34,805 nucleotides of DNA from positions 1 through 34,805 of the forward strand of contig CALLVC010000006.1 in assembly GCA_938010785.1 (NCBI GenBank), given 5' to 3'. Made by a program: the position numbers and the translations under genes. Positions within the stretch are counted from its first letter, which is position 1, and the number at the start of each line of letters is the position of its first letter. The notes below the pieces were generated by a model. The model saw only the letters and a program-made list of their open reading frames with translations. It searched no databases and was not told where the DNA came from. This DNA comes from an uncultured Saprospiraceae bacterium (GTDB lineage Bacteria; Bacteroidota; Bacteroidia; Chitinophagales; Saprospiraceae). Below are positions 8,746 through 16,919 of the stretch, piece by piece.

Positions 8746-9609
8746 TTACTTCTTATTAAACAACTTTCCAGATTCCAACAATTCCATTTTGTCCAAATCT
8801 ATTACTTCATAAAAATATAAAGCATTTTCTGGTTGAATATTTACCTGTAACTGGTCTGTTGTCATTATTTGATTGTGGATTAACCTTCCGATATTGTCTG
8901 TTATTTTTACTTGAAGATTGGGTCTCTTTCCATCCATTTTTGCTTCAAATATTATCTGGTCTACAAATGGATTAGGATACACTTTTATCATTTCTCTTCT
9001 TCGGATATCTTCTAAAGAAGTCGTCATTGAGTCTGCTTCGATGGCATTGCAATTCCATCCATCTAAATTATAATTTCCTTGATAACTATATATGGCTGCA
9101 CCTCGTCCAATGTCAACCATCTGTAAATCGTTTCCAGGATTGGTATTCATGGAATTGGGACTTACTACCACAAATGGGTCTTCTTCTTCTATCAGATACA
9201 AAGAAGAAGGACACTCATTATTGATGGAACTAAAAGTCAAGATTAAGGTCTCATCATATTGACCAAATTGGGTTACTCTTTCGCTTAGCCTAATACCAAA
9301 TGAAATATAATCCTTTTCTCTATTTTCAATCGGGCTATTCACTCGTGCATTTAATACCCAAGTCCCCATGTAACTTATCATATTCGTCACCTCAAACCCT
9401 GTGGGTGCAACTACTGTTACTTGGCCAGAACCTAATAAAATTTCTTGACTAGGCGCAATGGACGAATCTGGCTTTACGAATATTCCCCAAAGGTTACTAT
9501 CAGGCATCCATTGTAATTTAGTATGTAGTTGGGCGAAAGCTGTATTTGAATAGAAAAAGCAAATAAATAATAGGGATAAACTTACGCTAAATGTTCGAAC
9601 TAGCATCAT
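8746..9609 (-). CDS. Secreted protein with T9SS type A sorting domain
   Basis: A 287-residue exported protein. Residues 1-27 form a signal peptide (hydrophobic core VSLSLLFICFFYSN, cleavage near AFAQ). The middle (about 28-195) is a beta-rich domain with TGFEVTNMISYMGTWVLNARVNSP and similar, resembling a cohesin- or invasin-like fold of Bacteroidota cargo, but I cannot assign a family. The C-terminus from VYPNPFVDQIIF (about 211) onward is a type A T9SS sorting domain: ITDNIGRLIHNQ, ALYFYEVIDLDKMELLESGKLF. Export to the surface or medium by type IX secretion is expected. No catalytic motif is visible. It is flanked by non-coding DNA and is probably a single-gene unit ending at the 8666-8702 hairpin. 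Confidence 0.78.
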   Translation of the reverse strand: MMLVRTFSVSLSLLFICFFYSNTAFAQLHTKLQWMPDSNLWGIFVKPDSSIAPSQEILLGSGQVTVVAPTGFEVTNMISYMGTWVLNARVNSPIENREKDYISFGIRLSERVTQFGQYDETLILTFSSINNECPSSLYLIEEEDPFVVVSPNSMNTNPGNDLQMVDIGRGAAIYSYQGNYNLDGWNCNAIEADSMTTSLEDIRRREMIKVYPNPFVDQIIFEAKMDGKRPNLQVKITDNIGRLIHNQIMTTDQLQVNIQPENALYFYEVIDLDKMELLESGKLFNKK

Positions 9610-9911
9610 AAATACAGTTTGTTTTAACCGACGCTGACAAATAGAAAGGGTTAGAATAAATTTTGAAGGGGAAAGGGAAGTGAATTAGTTTTGTAGTGTC
9701 GAAAATGAATAAAAATGTAGTGTTAGGGAGGAAAAGTAGTAGTCTTTATTGCATCTTATAGGGTGCAATTTCAATGCCAATTTTAAAGAAGTTACTAAGA
9801 AAAATGAATAAGTTAGACTTTATTCGGTACACGGTACACGGTTGGCCTTCAGAAAACTTTTCGAGTAAAGTCTATTCTAGTTTTGAAGATTTAAATGGTA
9901 AGTTCTAAACA
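9610..9911. other. Non-coding spacer with small repeats
   Basis: There is no ORF. It contains ATTGCA/TGCAAT (about 9748-9771), a 9 bp inverted repeat TAGACTTTA (9814-9822) with TAAAGTCTA (9866-9874), and within it a direct repeat of GGTACAC (about 9826-9841). The inverted repeat lies 38 bases past the stop of the SWIM gene (minus strand) and could help end that transcript. Confidence 0.45.
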
Positions 9912-11201
9912 TCATAAAGCTATAAATTGGTTGTCAATGGTCAAACTCAATGGCAGTAACTTTTCTCCTGACCATTCGCCAAATATATTTACTGGATGCC
10001 CTCCACTTGCTGCCAAAATTTTCCATTTAGCTTTTTCATTATGAAATACTGGAATTATTTTTTTGTCTTTATCTAATAATAATAATTGGTCTTTTTCAAT
10101 AATCGGAATTATTCCTTCGAGACTACACGGAAAGGCTATTTGCCATGGATTTGCTGCTAAGTTTTGCGAATAAAAGGTAAGGTATTCTGTAAAAGTCTCA
10201 AAACCTATTATCCGCTTGACTCTTCGGTCTAAAACGAGTTTGTCTTTAACTGCAATCCGTAGTGGAGCATTCGAAGGGTAAAAAACGACTTGGCCCACAA
10301 ATACATTTCCCTTTCTATAATTAGCTGAATAGGGATGTCGCCCAAAAGCAAAATCAAGGATTAGTCCATAACGGTTCGTTTCAAATCCAAGCACCCAAGT
10401 CCTCCTAAAATTTAATTTTTCTTCTACTCCCTCTAATTGTCCAAGTACCATCCAAGTATCTTTGACCGTTTGTCCGTATTGGAATAACTCTTCTTTTTTG
10501 GTACTCACCCCCGCCACACTCAATAAATCTTGCTGAATATTTAAAGGCAATTCATCCATTTTCCTCAAACCGCGAATCAATAAATAATAGGCAGTTAATT
10601 CAGACAATACTTTTGCTGGCCAATCTTCATCCGAACCAATTAGTATGGGGATATTTTTTATCCGCTTCCCTATTGCACTTAATTGCGCATCGTGAATCCG
10701 AGCGGAAATCGAAGTCCAATAAGAGAAAGGTTGTTGTTCTAAAGCTGCTATTCCTTGACGAAGTGTATCCAATAACCAATTTTCTAATTCATCTAAACCT
10801 GACACCATCCTGTCAAGCCGTTTAGAAAAGTTCTTCTGTCGATTTTCTGCATTGGACTGCACTTGTTCTGGTGTTTGGTCTTTGGCTGGAGGTGCTCCTT
10901 TTTGTACCCAATCTGCTACCCATTCTGGCAAATCTTCTGTGCGTGTAAAAACATCCGTTTGGTCGGCCAATAATATAGATAGTGCGATGGCATGTTTGCA
11001 TGGATATTTTCTACTAGCGCAATTGCATTTAAAAGTCTGAGTCTTTTTTTGGAAGGCTACTTTATAATAGGTTAGACCTTTACTCTTACATTCCCCCCAG
11101 AAAACGGAAGCATTCCCTCCTAAGGCTCGCCAAAATTTAGTAGTGGTTAGTTTTTTAGCACGGTCAGCGGTCGCTGAATCGGGAGCAAGTTTTAAGGACA
11201 A
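9912..11201 (-). CDS. SWIM zinc-finger protein
   Basis: A 429-residue protein with an N-terminal SWIM zinc finger: C59-N-C61 then six residues and C68-K-H70 (KCNCASRKYPCKH), the CxCxnCxH pattern that binds zinc and contacts DNA or protein. It is preceded by the usual FWRALGGNASVFWGECKSKG segment. The remaining 350 residues are a mixed alpha/beta region (WVADWVQKG; RNMVSGLDELENWLLDTLRQG-like helix at about 125-150; a W-rich beta part at the end) with no enzymatic motif. In other bacteria such proteins sit beside MoxR ATPase and VWA genes in proposed conflict or chaperone systems; none is present here, so this one is an orphan. It lies 97 bases after rnc on the same strand, separated by an inverted repeat. 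Confidence 0.82.
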   Translation of the reverse strand: MSLKLAPDSATADRAKKLTTTKFWRALGGNASVFWGECKSKGLTYYKVAFQKKTQTFKCNCASRKYPCKHAIALSILLADQTDVFTRTEDLPEWVADWVQKGAPPAKDQTPEQVQSNAENRQKNFSKRLDRMVSGLDELENWLLDTLRQGIAALEQQPFSYWTSISARIHDAQLSAIGKRIKNIPILIGSDEDWPAKVLSELTAYYLLIRGLRKMDELPLNIQQDLLSVAGVSTKKEELFQYGQTVKDTWMVLGQLEGVEEKLNFRRTWVLGFETNRYGLILDFAFGRHPYSANYRKGNVFVGQVVFYPSNAPLRIAVKDKLVLDRRVKRIIGFETFTEYLTFYSQNLAANPWQIAFPCSLEGIIPIIEKDQLLLLDKDKKIIPVFHNEKAKWKILAASGGHPVNIFGEWSGEKLLPLSLTIDNQFIAL

Positions 11202-11236
11202 TGGTGAGTGGTTAGTGGTGAGTTGTAAGTGGTTAA

Positions 11237-11295
11237 TTGTTAGTGGTTAGTGGTGAGTGATTTAAAACTAACCACTAACAACTAACCACTAACAA
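11237..11295. repeat. Inverted plus tandem repeat between rnc and the SWIM gene
   Basis: TTGTTAGTGGTTAGT (11237-11251) is exactly complementary to ACTAACCACTAACAA (11281-11295). The right side also holds a perfect 14 bp tandem repeat, ACTAACCACTAACA at 11267-11280 and 11281-11294, and the left side has several GTGGTTAGTGG-like copies (11208-11255). It could be a slippage-prone simple repeat or a dispersed palindrome. Confidence 0.7.
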
Positions 11296-11298
11296 CTA

Positions 11299-12045
11299 CT
11301 AAGCTACTGCTGCTGGTTGCATTCCGCTCTTTATACCTAATTGGGATAAAGCTCGTTCGGAAGCAATTTGCTCAGCACTTTTCTTGTTGAAATCATCTGC
11401 AGTTCCTACTTTTTCACCATCTACTAAAACAGCCACTTTAAAGCGGTCTCTTTTTTCGAATTTGTAGCGAGCAAGTACTTTGTAGGACACCGTATGTCCA
11501 TTTTTCTGCGACCATTCCAATAACTGACTTTTGTAATTATCATCCGTTACTTCTAATTCATGGATGTCCAAATACCGACGAAGAATCTTTTTGACAACGT
11601 ATTGCTTCGTTTTGTTGTATCCTTTTTCAACGTAAATTGCGCCGACTAAGGCTTCTACTGCATTCCCCAACATCGACCGACTTAAGCGAGTATTATTATA
11701 CTCTGCTAATAAAACATCTAATCCCATCTTATCACCAATTTGATTTAAGGATTTTCGTTTTACAATTTTAGAACGCATTTTTGTTAAGAAACCTTCATTG
11801 CTGTTTGGATATTTTTTAAATAAATATTCCGCCACAATAGTTCCTAAAACAGCATCGCCTAAATACTCTAAACGTTCGTTGTTTTGAATAGCATATCCTT
11901 TTTGGGAAGAGGTCGATTTGTGGAAAAAGGCCAATTTGTAAAGCCCCAAATTTGATGGGGTGTAGCCAATAATTCCTCTCAATCTGTGGGTAAATGCTTT
12001 GTCTTTGGAAAAATAATAATTGTAAATCTGCTTAATAAAGCTCAC
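11299..12045 (-). CDS. rnc: Ribonuclease III
   Basis: RNase III cleaves double-stranded RNA in rRNA precursors and mRNAs. The 248-residue protein has the signature NERLEYLGDAVLG (56-68) with the metal-binding E60 and D64, a second catalytic block GNAVEALVGAIYVEKG (E131), and a C-terminal dsRNA-binding domain from DNYKSQLLEWSQKNG (169 on) to SAEQIASERALSQLG. At the position of E. coli D114 this protein has N128, a substitution I believe is ordinary in Bacteroidota. The C-terminal tail (KSGMQPAAVA) is short. It lies downstream of acpP-fabF on the same strand, but 966 bases of structured non-coding DNA intervene. Confidence 0.96.
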   Translation of the reverse strand: MSFIKQIYNYYFSKDKAFTHRLRGIIGYTPSNLGLYKLAFFHKSTSSQKGYAIQNNERLEYLGDAVLGTIVAEYLFKKYPNSNEGFLTKMRSKIVKRKSLNQIGDKMGLDVLLAEYNNTRLSRSMLGNAVEALVGAIYVEKGYNKTKQYVVKKILRRYLDIHELEVTDDNYKSQLLEWSQKNGHTVSYKVLARYKFEKRDRFKVAVLVDGEKVGTADDFNKKSAEQIASERALSQLGIKSGMQPAAVA

Positions 12046-12140
12046 ACTAAATAATGTTTTGAATAAAAAGAATCACTGTAAATGATGAGACGCATCCCAC
12101 CAAGCAAGTATGAAAACAAATTAGTATCGGCTTTAAAATA

Positions 12141-12334
12141 TAAGTACGTGGACACAATTATCTTATATTTTATGACTGGCACTTTTCAATTTTGGCACCC
12201 CATCCGCAAGCGGTTCACAAACCGTGTTTGCTCATGTTATTTTTTGTAGCAATAGCTGTACTATTACTACAAAAAATGCCTCGTCTAAATCAAAAATTAG
12301 TCAAAAATTAAATTTAATTATGTCCAAGTACTTA
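12141..12334. repeat. MITE-like element with 19 bp terminal inverted repeats
   Basis: The left end TAAGTACGTGGACACAATT (12141-12159) and the right end (12316-12334) are reverse complements at 17 of 19 positions, and weaker similarity extends inward to about 45 bases (both sides reach TGACT). The interior holds two hairpins: GCAA-CGGTT/AACCG-TTGC (12206-12231) and a long stem ATTTTTTGTAG-AATAG/CTATT-CTACAAAAAAT (12239-12277, 16 bp with one mismatch). No ORF. No target duplication is obvious. Confidence 0.65.
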
Positions 12335-12335
12335 G

Positions 12336-12453
12336 AATAATTAGATTTTAAGTGTTGATAGCAGTAACCACCAAAGTAGTTGCTAATAGTATTTGTACTA
12401 AAAGCACGCTTAATTTAATTTTTACTGGCTTCTGGTCCTAAAATCTAATTATT
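12336..12453. repeat. Second inverted-repeat element, 15 bp perfect arms
   Basis: AATAATTAGATTTTA (12336-12350) and TAAAATCTAATTATT (12439-12453) are exact reverse complements. The interior includes TAGCAGTAAC/GTTGCTA (about 12358-12385). It starts two bases after the end of the 12141-12334 element, so the two may form a single compound structure. Confidence 0.65.
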
Positions 12454-12736
12454 ATAAGGTTAAAGCCTACCCTAAATAATGCTTAATTACCCCATTAATC
12501 ATAAAATTCATTATATGATATGGAAATAAAAAAACAATATGACAAACAACTAGTCTAGTTGGATAGATACTATCCAAACCTTTGACATCAATCGTTTCTC
12601 AAAAATACTAGCAGTTTTGAATAACATGGTTTCAATTAAGAAGATATCTTAACCTTAAAGTGTGGAGCTTTTAATTCGGGGAAGTAGGCAGATTGATTAG
12701 AAAAATCTAGTTTAAGTATTCAAAATACCCTTTAAA

Positions 12737-12770
12737 CACTTTGCGGTGAATGCGGCTTCACTGCAGAGTG
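12737..12770 (+). other. 14 bp hairpin stable only as + strand RNA
   Basis: CACTTTGCGGTGAA pairs along its full length with TTCACTGCAGAGTG around a TGCGGC loop. Two of the pairs are U-G/G-U in + strand RNA but would be C-A mismatches on the minus strand, so the fold favours a + transcript, opposite to the flanking genes. Confidence 0.5.
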
Positions 12771-13011
12771 TAAGATTCTGGGCGCTATAGTGAATTTTTT
12801 ATAAAAAAAATTAATTATAGCTACAGAAAAGTTTATTTTAAATACTTAAACCATCCTACAAAAACTAAATGCTCGGTTTCAGCTACTTTATAGCTAAACT
12901 TAAATGGTTAAAATTTCAATAATTGAGGAAGCAAAACCTCCATTTATATCGGTTTTGCTAGAAATAGACCGATTTTACCATTGAAATACTCTGCAATTTA
13001 TAAAAAAATAC

Positions 13012-14253
13012 TTACAATTTCTTAAAAATTACTGAGGCATTGTGGCCTCCGAAACCAAAAGTATTACTTAACATTGCGTTTACAGGCTTTTCCTGTGCTG
13101 TATTAAAGGTAAAGTCTAATTTATTATCAATCTCAGGATCGTCAGTGAAGTGATTAATTGTAGGAGGAATGAATCCCTCTTTTATGGCAAGAATTCCAGC
13201 TACTGCCTCTACGGCACCGGCAGCGCCTAGTAAATGTCCTGTCATGGATTTAGTTGAGCTAATGTTTAGATTATAGGCATGCTCCCCAAAAACATCTTTT
13301 ATCGCCTTAGATTCCGCAACGTCTCCTAAAGGCGTCGATGTTCCATGGACATTTACGTAGTTAATTTCGTCAGGGTTCATTTTTGCGTCAGCTAATGCTA
13401 ATTTCATCACATTTTTTGCCCCTAAGCCATCTGGATGTGGCGCAGTCATGTGATGAGCATCAGCAGACATCCCACCCCCCATTACTTCTGCATATATTTT
13501 GGCGCCTCTTTTCTTGGCGTGTTCGTACTCTTCTAAAATAAGGCAAGCAGCTCCTTCTCCTAATACAAACCCATCTCGGTCTACATCAAATGGTCGAGAA
13601 GCTGTTTTGTAATCATCATTTCTTGTGGACAATGCCTTCATGGCGTTAAAACCACCAATCCCTGTTTGGGAAGTAACTGCTTCTGAACCTCCCGTTACAA
13701 TCATTTTTGAACGCCCCATTCGGATAGCATCCATTGCTGAAAGTATAGCATTTGTTGAAGAGGCACACGCAGAAACCGTCGCATAATTGGGTCCTCTAAA
13801 ACCGTATTTTATAGAAATCATTCCTGGCGCAATGTCAGGAATCATTTTTGGAATCATAAATGGATTAAAACGCGGTGTACCACTTCCAAGTGCATGAGCT
13901 ATTACATTTTCTTCTAGTACATTTAATCCTCCAATTCCAGACCCCCATATTACCCCGACACTATCCATATCCAATTTCTCCAAATCTATTCCACAGTCTT
14001 GGATTGCTTCTTCGGCAACAAAAATGGCAAATTGAGTAAAAAGGTCCATTCTTCGTGATTCCCTTCTGTGAATTAGGGTCGAAGGGTCGAAACCTTTAAC
14101 CTCACAAGCAAATTGAGTTTTAAACTCTGTTGCGTCAAAACGGGTAATCATATTCGCTCCACTCACTCCGTTCTTCAGACCTTCAGAATATTCTTTTAAG
14201 GTATTGCCAATAGGAGTCAAAGCTCCCAAACCGGTTACAACAACTCTTTTCAT
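13012..14253 (-). CDS. fabF: Beta-ketoacyl-ACP synthase II
   Basis: FabF extends acyl-ACP by condensation with malonyl-ACP in fatty acid synthesis. Its 413 residues match the family. The catalytic triad is C163 (VSACASSTNA), H303 (VNVHGTSTPLGD) and H340 (MTGHLLGAAGA), with K335 preceding. The first residues MKRVVVTGLGALTPIG are the standard start. It lies downstream of acpP with a 245-base gap containing a strong hairpin, and upstream of rnc. The order acpP-fabF-rnc is common in bacteria. The substrate carrier is the neighbouring ACP. Confidence 0.97.
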   Translation of the reverse strand: MKRVVVTGLGALTPIGNTLKEYSEGLKNGVSGANMITRFDATEFKTQFACEVKGFDPSTLIHRRESRRMDLFTQFAIFVAEEAIQDCGIDLEKLDMDSVGVIWGSGIGGLNVLEENVIAHALGSGTPRFNPFMIPKMIPDIAPGMISIKYGFRGPNYATVSACASSTNAILSAMDAIRMGRSKMIVTGGSEAVTSQTGIGGFNAMKALSTRNDDYKTASRPFDVDRDGFVLGEGAACLILEEYEHAKKRGAKIYAEVMGGGMSADAHHMTAPHPDGLGAKNVMKLALADAKMNPDEINYVNVHGTSTPLGDVAESKAIKDVFGEHAYNLNISSTKSMTGHLLGAAGAVEAVAGILAIKEGFIPPTINHFTDDPEIDNKLDFTFNTAQEKPVNAMLSNTFGFGGHNASVIFKKL

Positions 14254-14341
14254 AAGATATTGATGATTTTATAGAGGTTCACAATCAGAAAGCGCTTGCT
14301 TTCTAATTCAGAAAATTAAATGTATTATCTTAAAGCTATAA

Positions 14342-14383
14342 AACCGCAAAGTATCTACAATAGTATGTAAATACTTTACGGTT
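14342..14383. other. Hairpin in the acpP-fabF gap
   Basis: AACCGCAAAGTAT (14342-14354) and ATACTTTACGGTT (14371-14383) pair at 12 of 13 positions. A second nearby pair, GAGCAATT (14391-14398) with AATTGCTC (about 14451-14458), lies closer to acpP. They are probably mRNA-stability or partial termination structures that would set acpP expression above fabF; the T-tracts are poor. Confidence 0.55.
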
Positions 14384-14498
14384 CTATGAAGAGCAATTAG
14401 ATACTATTTTTTTTGCTTGATTGTATAAAACCTTTACAAGCCTAATTGTTCAATTGCTCCCAATTTTAAGATGTCTTTTGCTGTCTAATCTCTACTGA

Positions 14499-14735
14499 TT
14501 ACTTAGTTTGCTCAGTCAAGTATGTAACTGCATCTCCTACAGTTTGTATCTTTTCTGCGCTTTCATCAGGAATAGAGATATCGAATTCTTTTTCAAATTC
14601 CATAATCAGCTCTACAGTATCTAAAGAATCAGCTCCTAAATCATTAGTAAAGCTTGCTTCTCCAGTAACTTCTGATTCGTCGACTCCTAATTTATCGACA
14701 ATAATTTTTGCTACTCTTTCTTGAACGTTTGACAT
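14499..14735 (-). CDS. acpP: Acyl carrier protein
   Basis: ACP carries growing acyl chains on a 4'-phosphopantetheine arm. The 78-residue acidic protein has the attachment site S37 in the motif [15 protein letters not shown]. The rest matches ACP throughout: [42 protein letters not shown] split around the motif. It is the first gene of the minus-strand acpP-fabF-rnc group. Upstream, TTATTTTGC (read on minus, about 14768-14776) is one base off the -7 consensus. It is oriented away from pyk. Confidence 0.97.
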   Translation of the reverse strand: MSNVQERVAKIIVDKLGVDESEVTGEASFTNDLGADSLDTVELIMEFEKEFDISIPDESAEKIQTVGDAVTYLTEQTK

Positions 14736-15273
14736 ATCAATTCACTTTAGATTAATTAAATGCGCTGCAAAATAAAACATTACTCCTTTGATAACCAAAA
14801 GTTTAAGTTCTTTTTTTTACAACTAAATACCTAAACACCTGATTATTAACTATTAATACATCTACAAAAACAGACAACATAATAGCCTTTGTAGCACACC
14901 AAGTATTTAGTATAATTTTAAATTCGGACTACAATCCTAATAATAGACTGTTTACTTAGGGCCTTGTCACTTATTTTAACATAATCTTAAACTATTAAGC
15001 TAATTATATTTGGTTTGGCACTTTTTTTAACTTTTTTGAAAATCTTTTATTTTTATTACCCCTTTATTCCTTTACTTTTTTTCAATTCTGAAACAGATTC
15101 GTCCACTAATTGAAAAAAAAAACGCGCTTTTCACTTTTAATCTGGAAGAGAAGAATTACATTTGCCTTTTAATTATTGTACTTTTTACACTTAGTCTTAT
15201 TTTGAGTACCCTAATTATTAGTTTATTACCCTTCTTTTTACCAAGTAATTCCGCTAAACTGTAAAAATAAAGT
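14736..15273. other. Divergent intergenic region between acpP and pyk
   Basis: These 538 AT-rich bases carry the promoters for both flanking genes. I see no ORF, no long repeat and no structured RNA. A promoter-like box for pyk is listed separately. Confidence 0.6.
15157..15164 (+). promoter_or_regulatory. Putative -7 promoter element for pyk
   Basis: TACATTTG followed by C fits TAnnTTTG and lies 110 bases before the pyk ATG. A matching -33 TTG was not found. Confidence 0.45.
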
Positions 15274-16707
15274 ATGAAAATAGTAGATCATCAAAATACC
15301 AAAATTGTTGCAACTGTAGGACCAGCTTGTAGTTCTTATGATAAATTATTAGAATTAGCTGCTGCTGGTGTAAATATCTTTAGGTTGAACTTTTCCCATG
15401 GTACACATGAGGATCACTTGAAAGTTATCAATCATGTTACCGCTATTAACGAAAAACATAACCTATATATTGGTATCCTTGCAGATTTACAAGGTCCTAA
15501 ATTGAGAGTAGGAAAAATTGAAAATAACAAACTTCCTATTAAAGCGGGTCAGATTCTAACCTTTGTCAACGAAGAATGCATCGGAAATGCGGAGAAAATC
15601 TATATGAGCTATCAACAATTTGCTCAAGATGTGCAAGTTGGAGAAAAGGTTTTAGTAGATGATGGTAAACTAGAATTTGAAGTAGTCGAGACTAATGGCA
15701 CCGATACCGTCAAATTAAAAGTACTCTTTGGTGGAGTCCTTTCTTCTAATAAAGGCGTTAATTTACCCAACACAAAAATATCCTTACCTTCCATGACGGA
15801 AAAGGATGAAAGAGATTTAGCTTTTATTTTAACTCAACCTGTTAACTGGATTGCTTTATCTTTTGTGAGGTCTGGAAAAGACATGAAGCGATTAGCCAAG
15901 AAAATTAAAGCAGCGAAGCACCCTGCCAAAACTATTGCTAAAGTTGAAAAACCTGAAGCCATTGATGCCATTGATGCGATTATCGCTAATTCCAATGCGA
16001 TTATGGTGGCTCGGGGAGATTTAGGTATTGAGGTGCCTATGGAAAGACTTCCTACCTTACAAAAAGATATTGTACGGAGATGTAACCAACGTTCTAGACC
16101 GGTTATCGTAGCAACTCAGATGATGGATAGTATGATTGAAAATCCTTCACCAACCAGAGCAGAAATTACCGATGTGGCTAATGCGGTTTTGGATGGTGCA
16201 GATGCCGTAATGCTTAGTGGAGAAACTTCTGTCGGTAAACATCCTACTTTAGTGGTGCAAAGTATGAATAAGATTATTGCCGAAACTGAAAAGCACTTCT
16301 CTTTTGTCGGAAAACGACCTAAACCAGCTAAAAAATCAAGAACCTTCTTCTCGGATGCTATGTGCCTGAATGCAGCAAAACTGTCTGAAGATATTAATGC
16401 AAAGGCCATTATTGGAATGACTTCTTCTGGATATACTGCTTTTAAAGTATCTAGTTTCCGTCCTAAAGCAGAAATTTTTATCTTTTCTGACCAAGATTAC
16501 ATGTTGGCTACCCTTAATCTTGTTTGGGGCGTAAAGTGTTTCTATTACGATAAGTTCACTACGACCGACGGTACTATCGCTGATGTAACAGAAATTCTGA
16601 AAATGAAAGGAGAACTTGCTAAAGGAGATACCGTTGTCAACCTTGCAAGTATGCCGATACTACAACGTCATAGAACGAATATGATGAAGATTACAGTTGT
16701 AGACTAG
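15274..16707 (+). CDS. pyk: Pyruvate kinase
   Basis: Pyruvate kinase transfers phosphate from phosphoenolpyruvate to ADP, the last step of glycolysis. The 477-residue length is usual. Motifs include TKIVATVGPA (9-18), FRLNFSHG (36-43), the catalytic lysine K223 in IAKVEKPEAI, MVARGDLGIEVP (244-255), ATQMMDSMIENPSPTRAE (280-297) and DAVMLSGETSVGKHP. The C-terminal domain (about 350-477) is complete. It is followed by four GTTCAA tandem copies and a strong bidirectional terminator shared with the convergent gene. It appears to be a single-gene unit. Confidence 0.96.
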   Translation: MKIVDHQNTKIVATVGPACSSYDKLLELAAAGVNIFRLNFSHGTHEDHLKVINHVTAINEKHNLYIGILADLQGPKLRVGKIENNKLPIKAGQILTFVNEECIGNAEKIYMSYQQFAQDVQVGEKVLVDDGKLEFEVVETNGTDTVKLKVLFGGVLSSNKGVNLPNTKISLPSMTEKDERDLAFILTQPVNWIALSFVRSGKDMKRLAKKIKAAKHPAKTIAKVEKPEAIDAIDAIIANSNAIMVARGDLGIEVPMERLPTLQKDIVRRCNQRSRPVIVATQMMDSMIENPSPTRAEITDVANAVLDGADAVMLSGETSVGKHPTLVVQSMNKIIAETEKHFSFVGKRPKPAKKSRTFFSDAMCLNAAKLSEDINAKAIIGMTSSGYTAFKVSSFRPKAEIFIFSDQDYMLATLNLVWGVKCFYYDKFTTTDGTIADVTEILKMKGELAKGDTVVNLASMPILQRHRTNMMKITVVD

Positions 16708-16763
16708 GAAATTTAAAATCGAAAATTATAAATGTAAAATCTAAAAGTAGGGCAAAGCACCTA

Positions 16764-16787
16764 GTTCAAGTTCAAGTTCAAGTTCAA
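16764..16787. repeat. GTTCAA tandem repeat, four copies
   Basis: Four perfect copies of the hexamer GTTCAA lie just past the pyk stop. It is a short simple-sequence repeat, likely to vary in copy number. Confidence 0.85.
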
Positions 16788-16831
16788 ACTTTGAGCTTAA
16801 TCAAATACTTTTTAGACTTTATAATTTATAC

Positions 16832-16869
16832 AAAAACCCGAATGGATATAACTTTCCATTCGGGTTTTT
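16832..16869. terminator. Bidirectional terminator between pyk and the GH3/beta-lactamase gene
   Basis: AAAAACCCGAATGGA (16832-16846) and TCCATTCGGGTTTTT (16855-16869) form a perfect 15 bp stem with an 8-base loop. There is a T-run at the 3' side on both strands, which fits convergent genes. Confidence 0.92.
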
Positions 16870-16919
16870 CTATTCCAACTTTTAAATGTAGAATTTTACA
16901 TTTGAAATTTTACATTTCT

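Larger units (their letters stand above)
12046..13011. other. 966 bp non-coding region between fabF and rnc, dense in inverted repeats
   Basis: No ORF of 60 codons exists on either strand. From left to right it holds an imperfect inverted-repeat element (12141-12334), a second one next to it (12336-12453), AACTAG/CTAGTT and TTGGATAG/CTATCCAA hairpins (about 12549-12577), TTAAGA/TCTTAA (about 12636-12652), a 14 bp hairpin (12737-12770), an AT-rich palindrome (about 12785-12829), and GCAAAACC/GGTTTTGC (12931-12958) enclosed by AATGGTTAAAAT/ATTTTACCATT (about 12903-12982). The last pair directly follows the fabF stop on the minus strand and is the likely fabF 3' structure. Confidence 0.7.

Noticed and set aside
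12141-12453. Integron attC sites
   Set aside because: No GTTRRRY/RYYYAAC core pairs at the ends, no integrase and no cassette ORFs.
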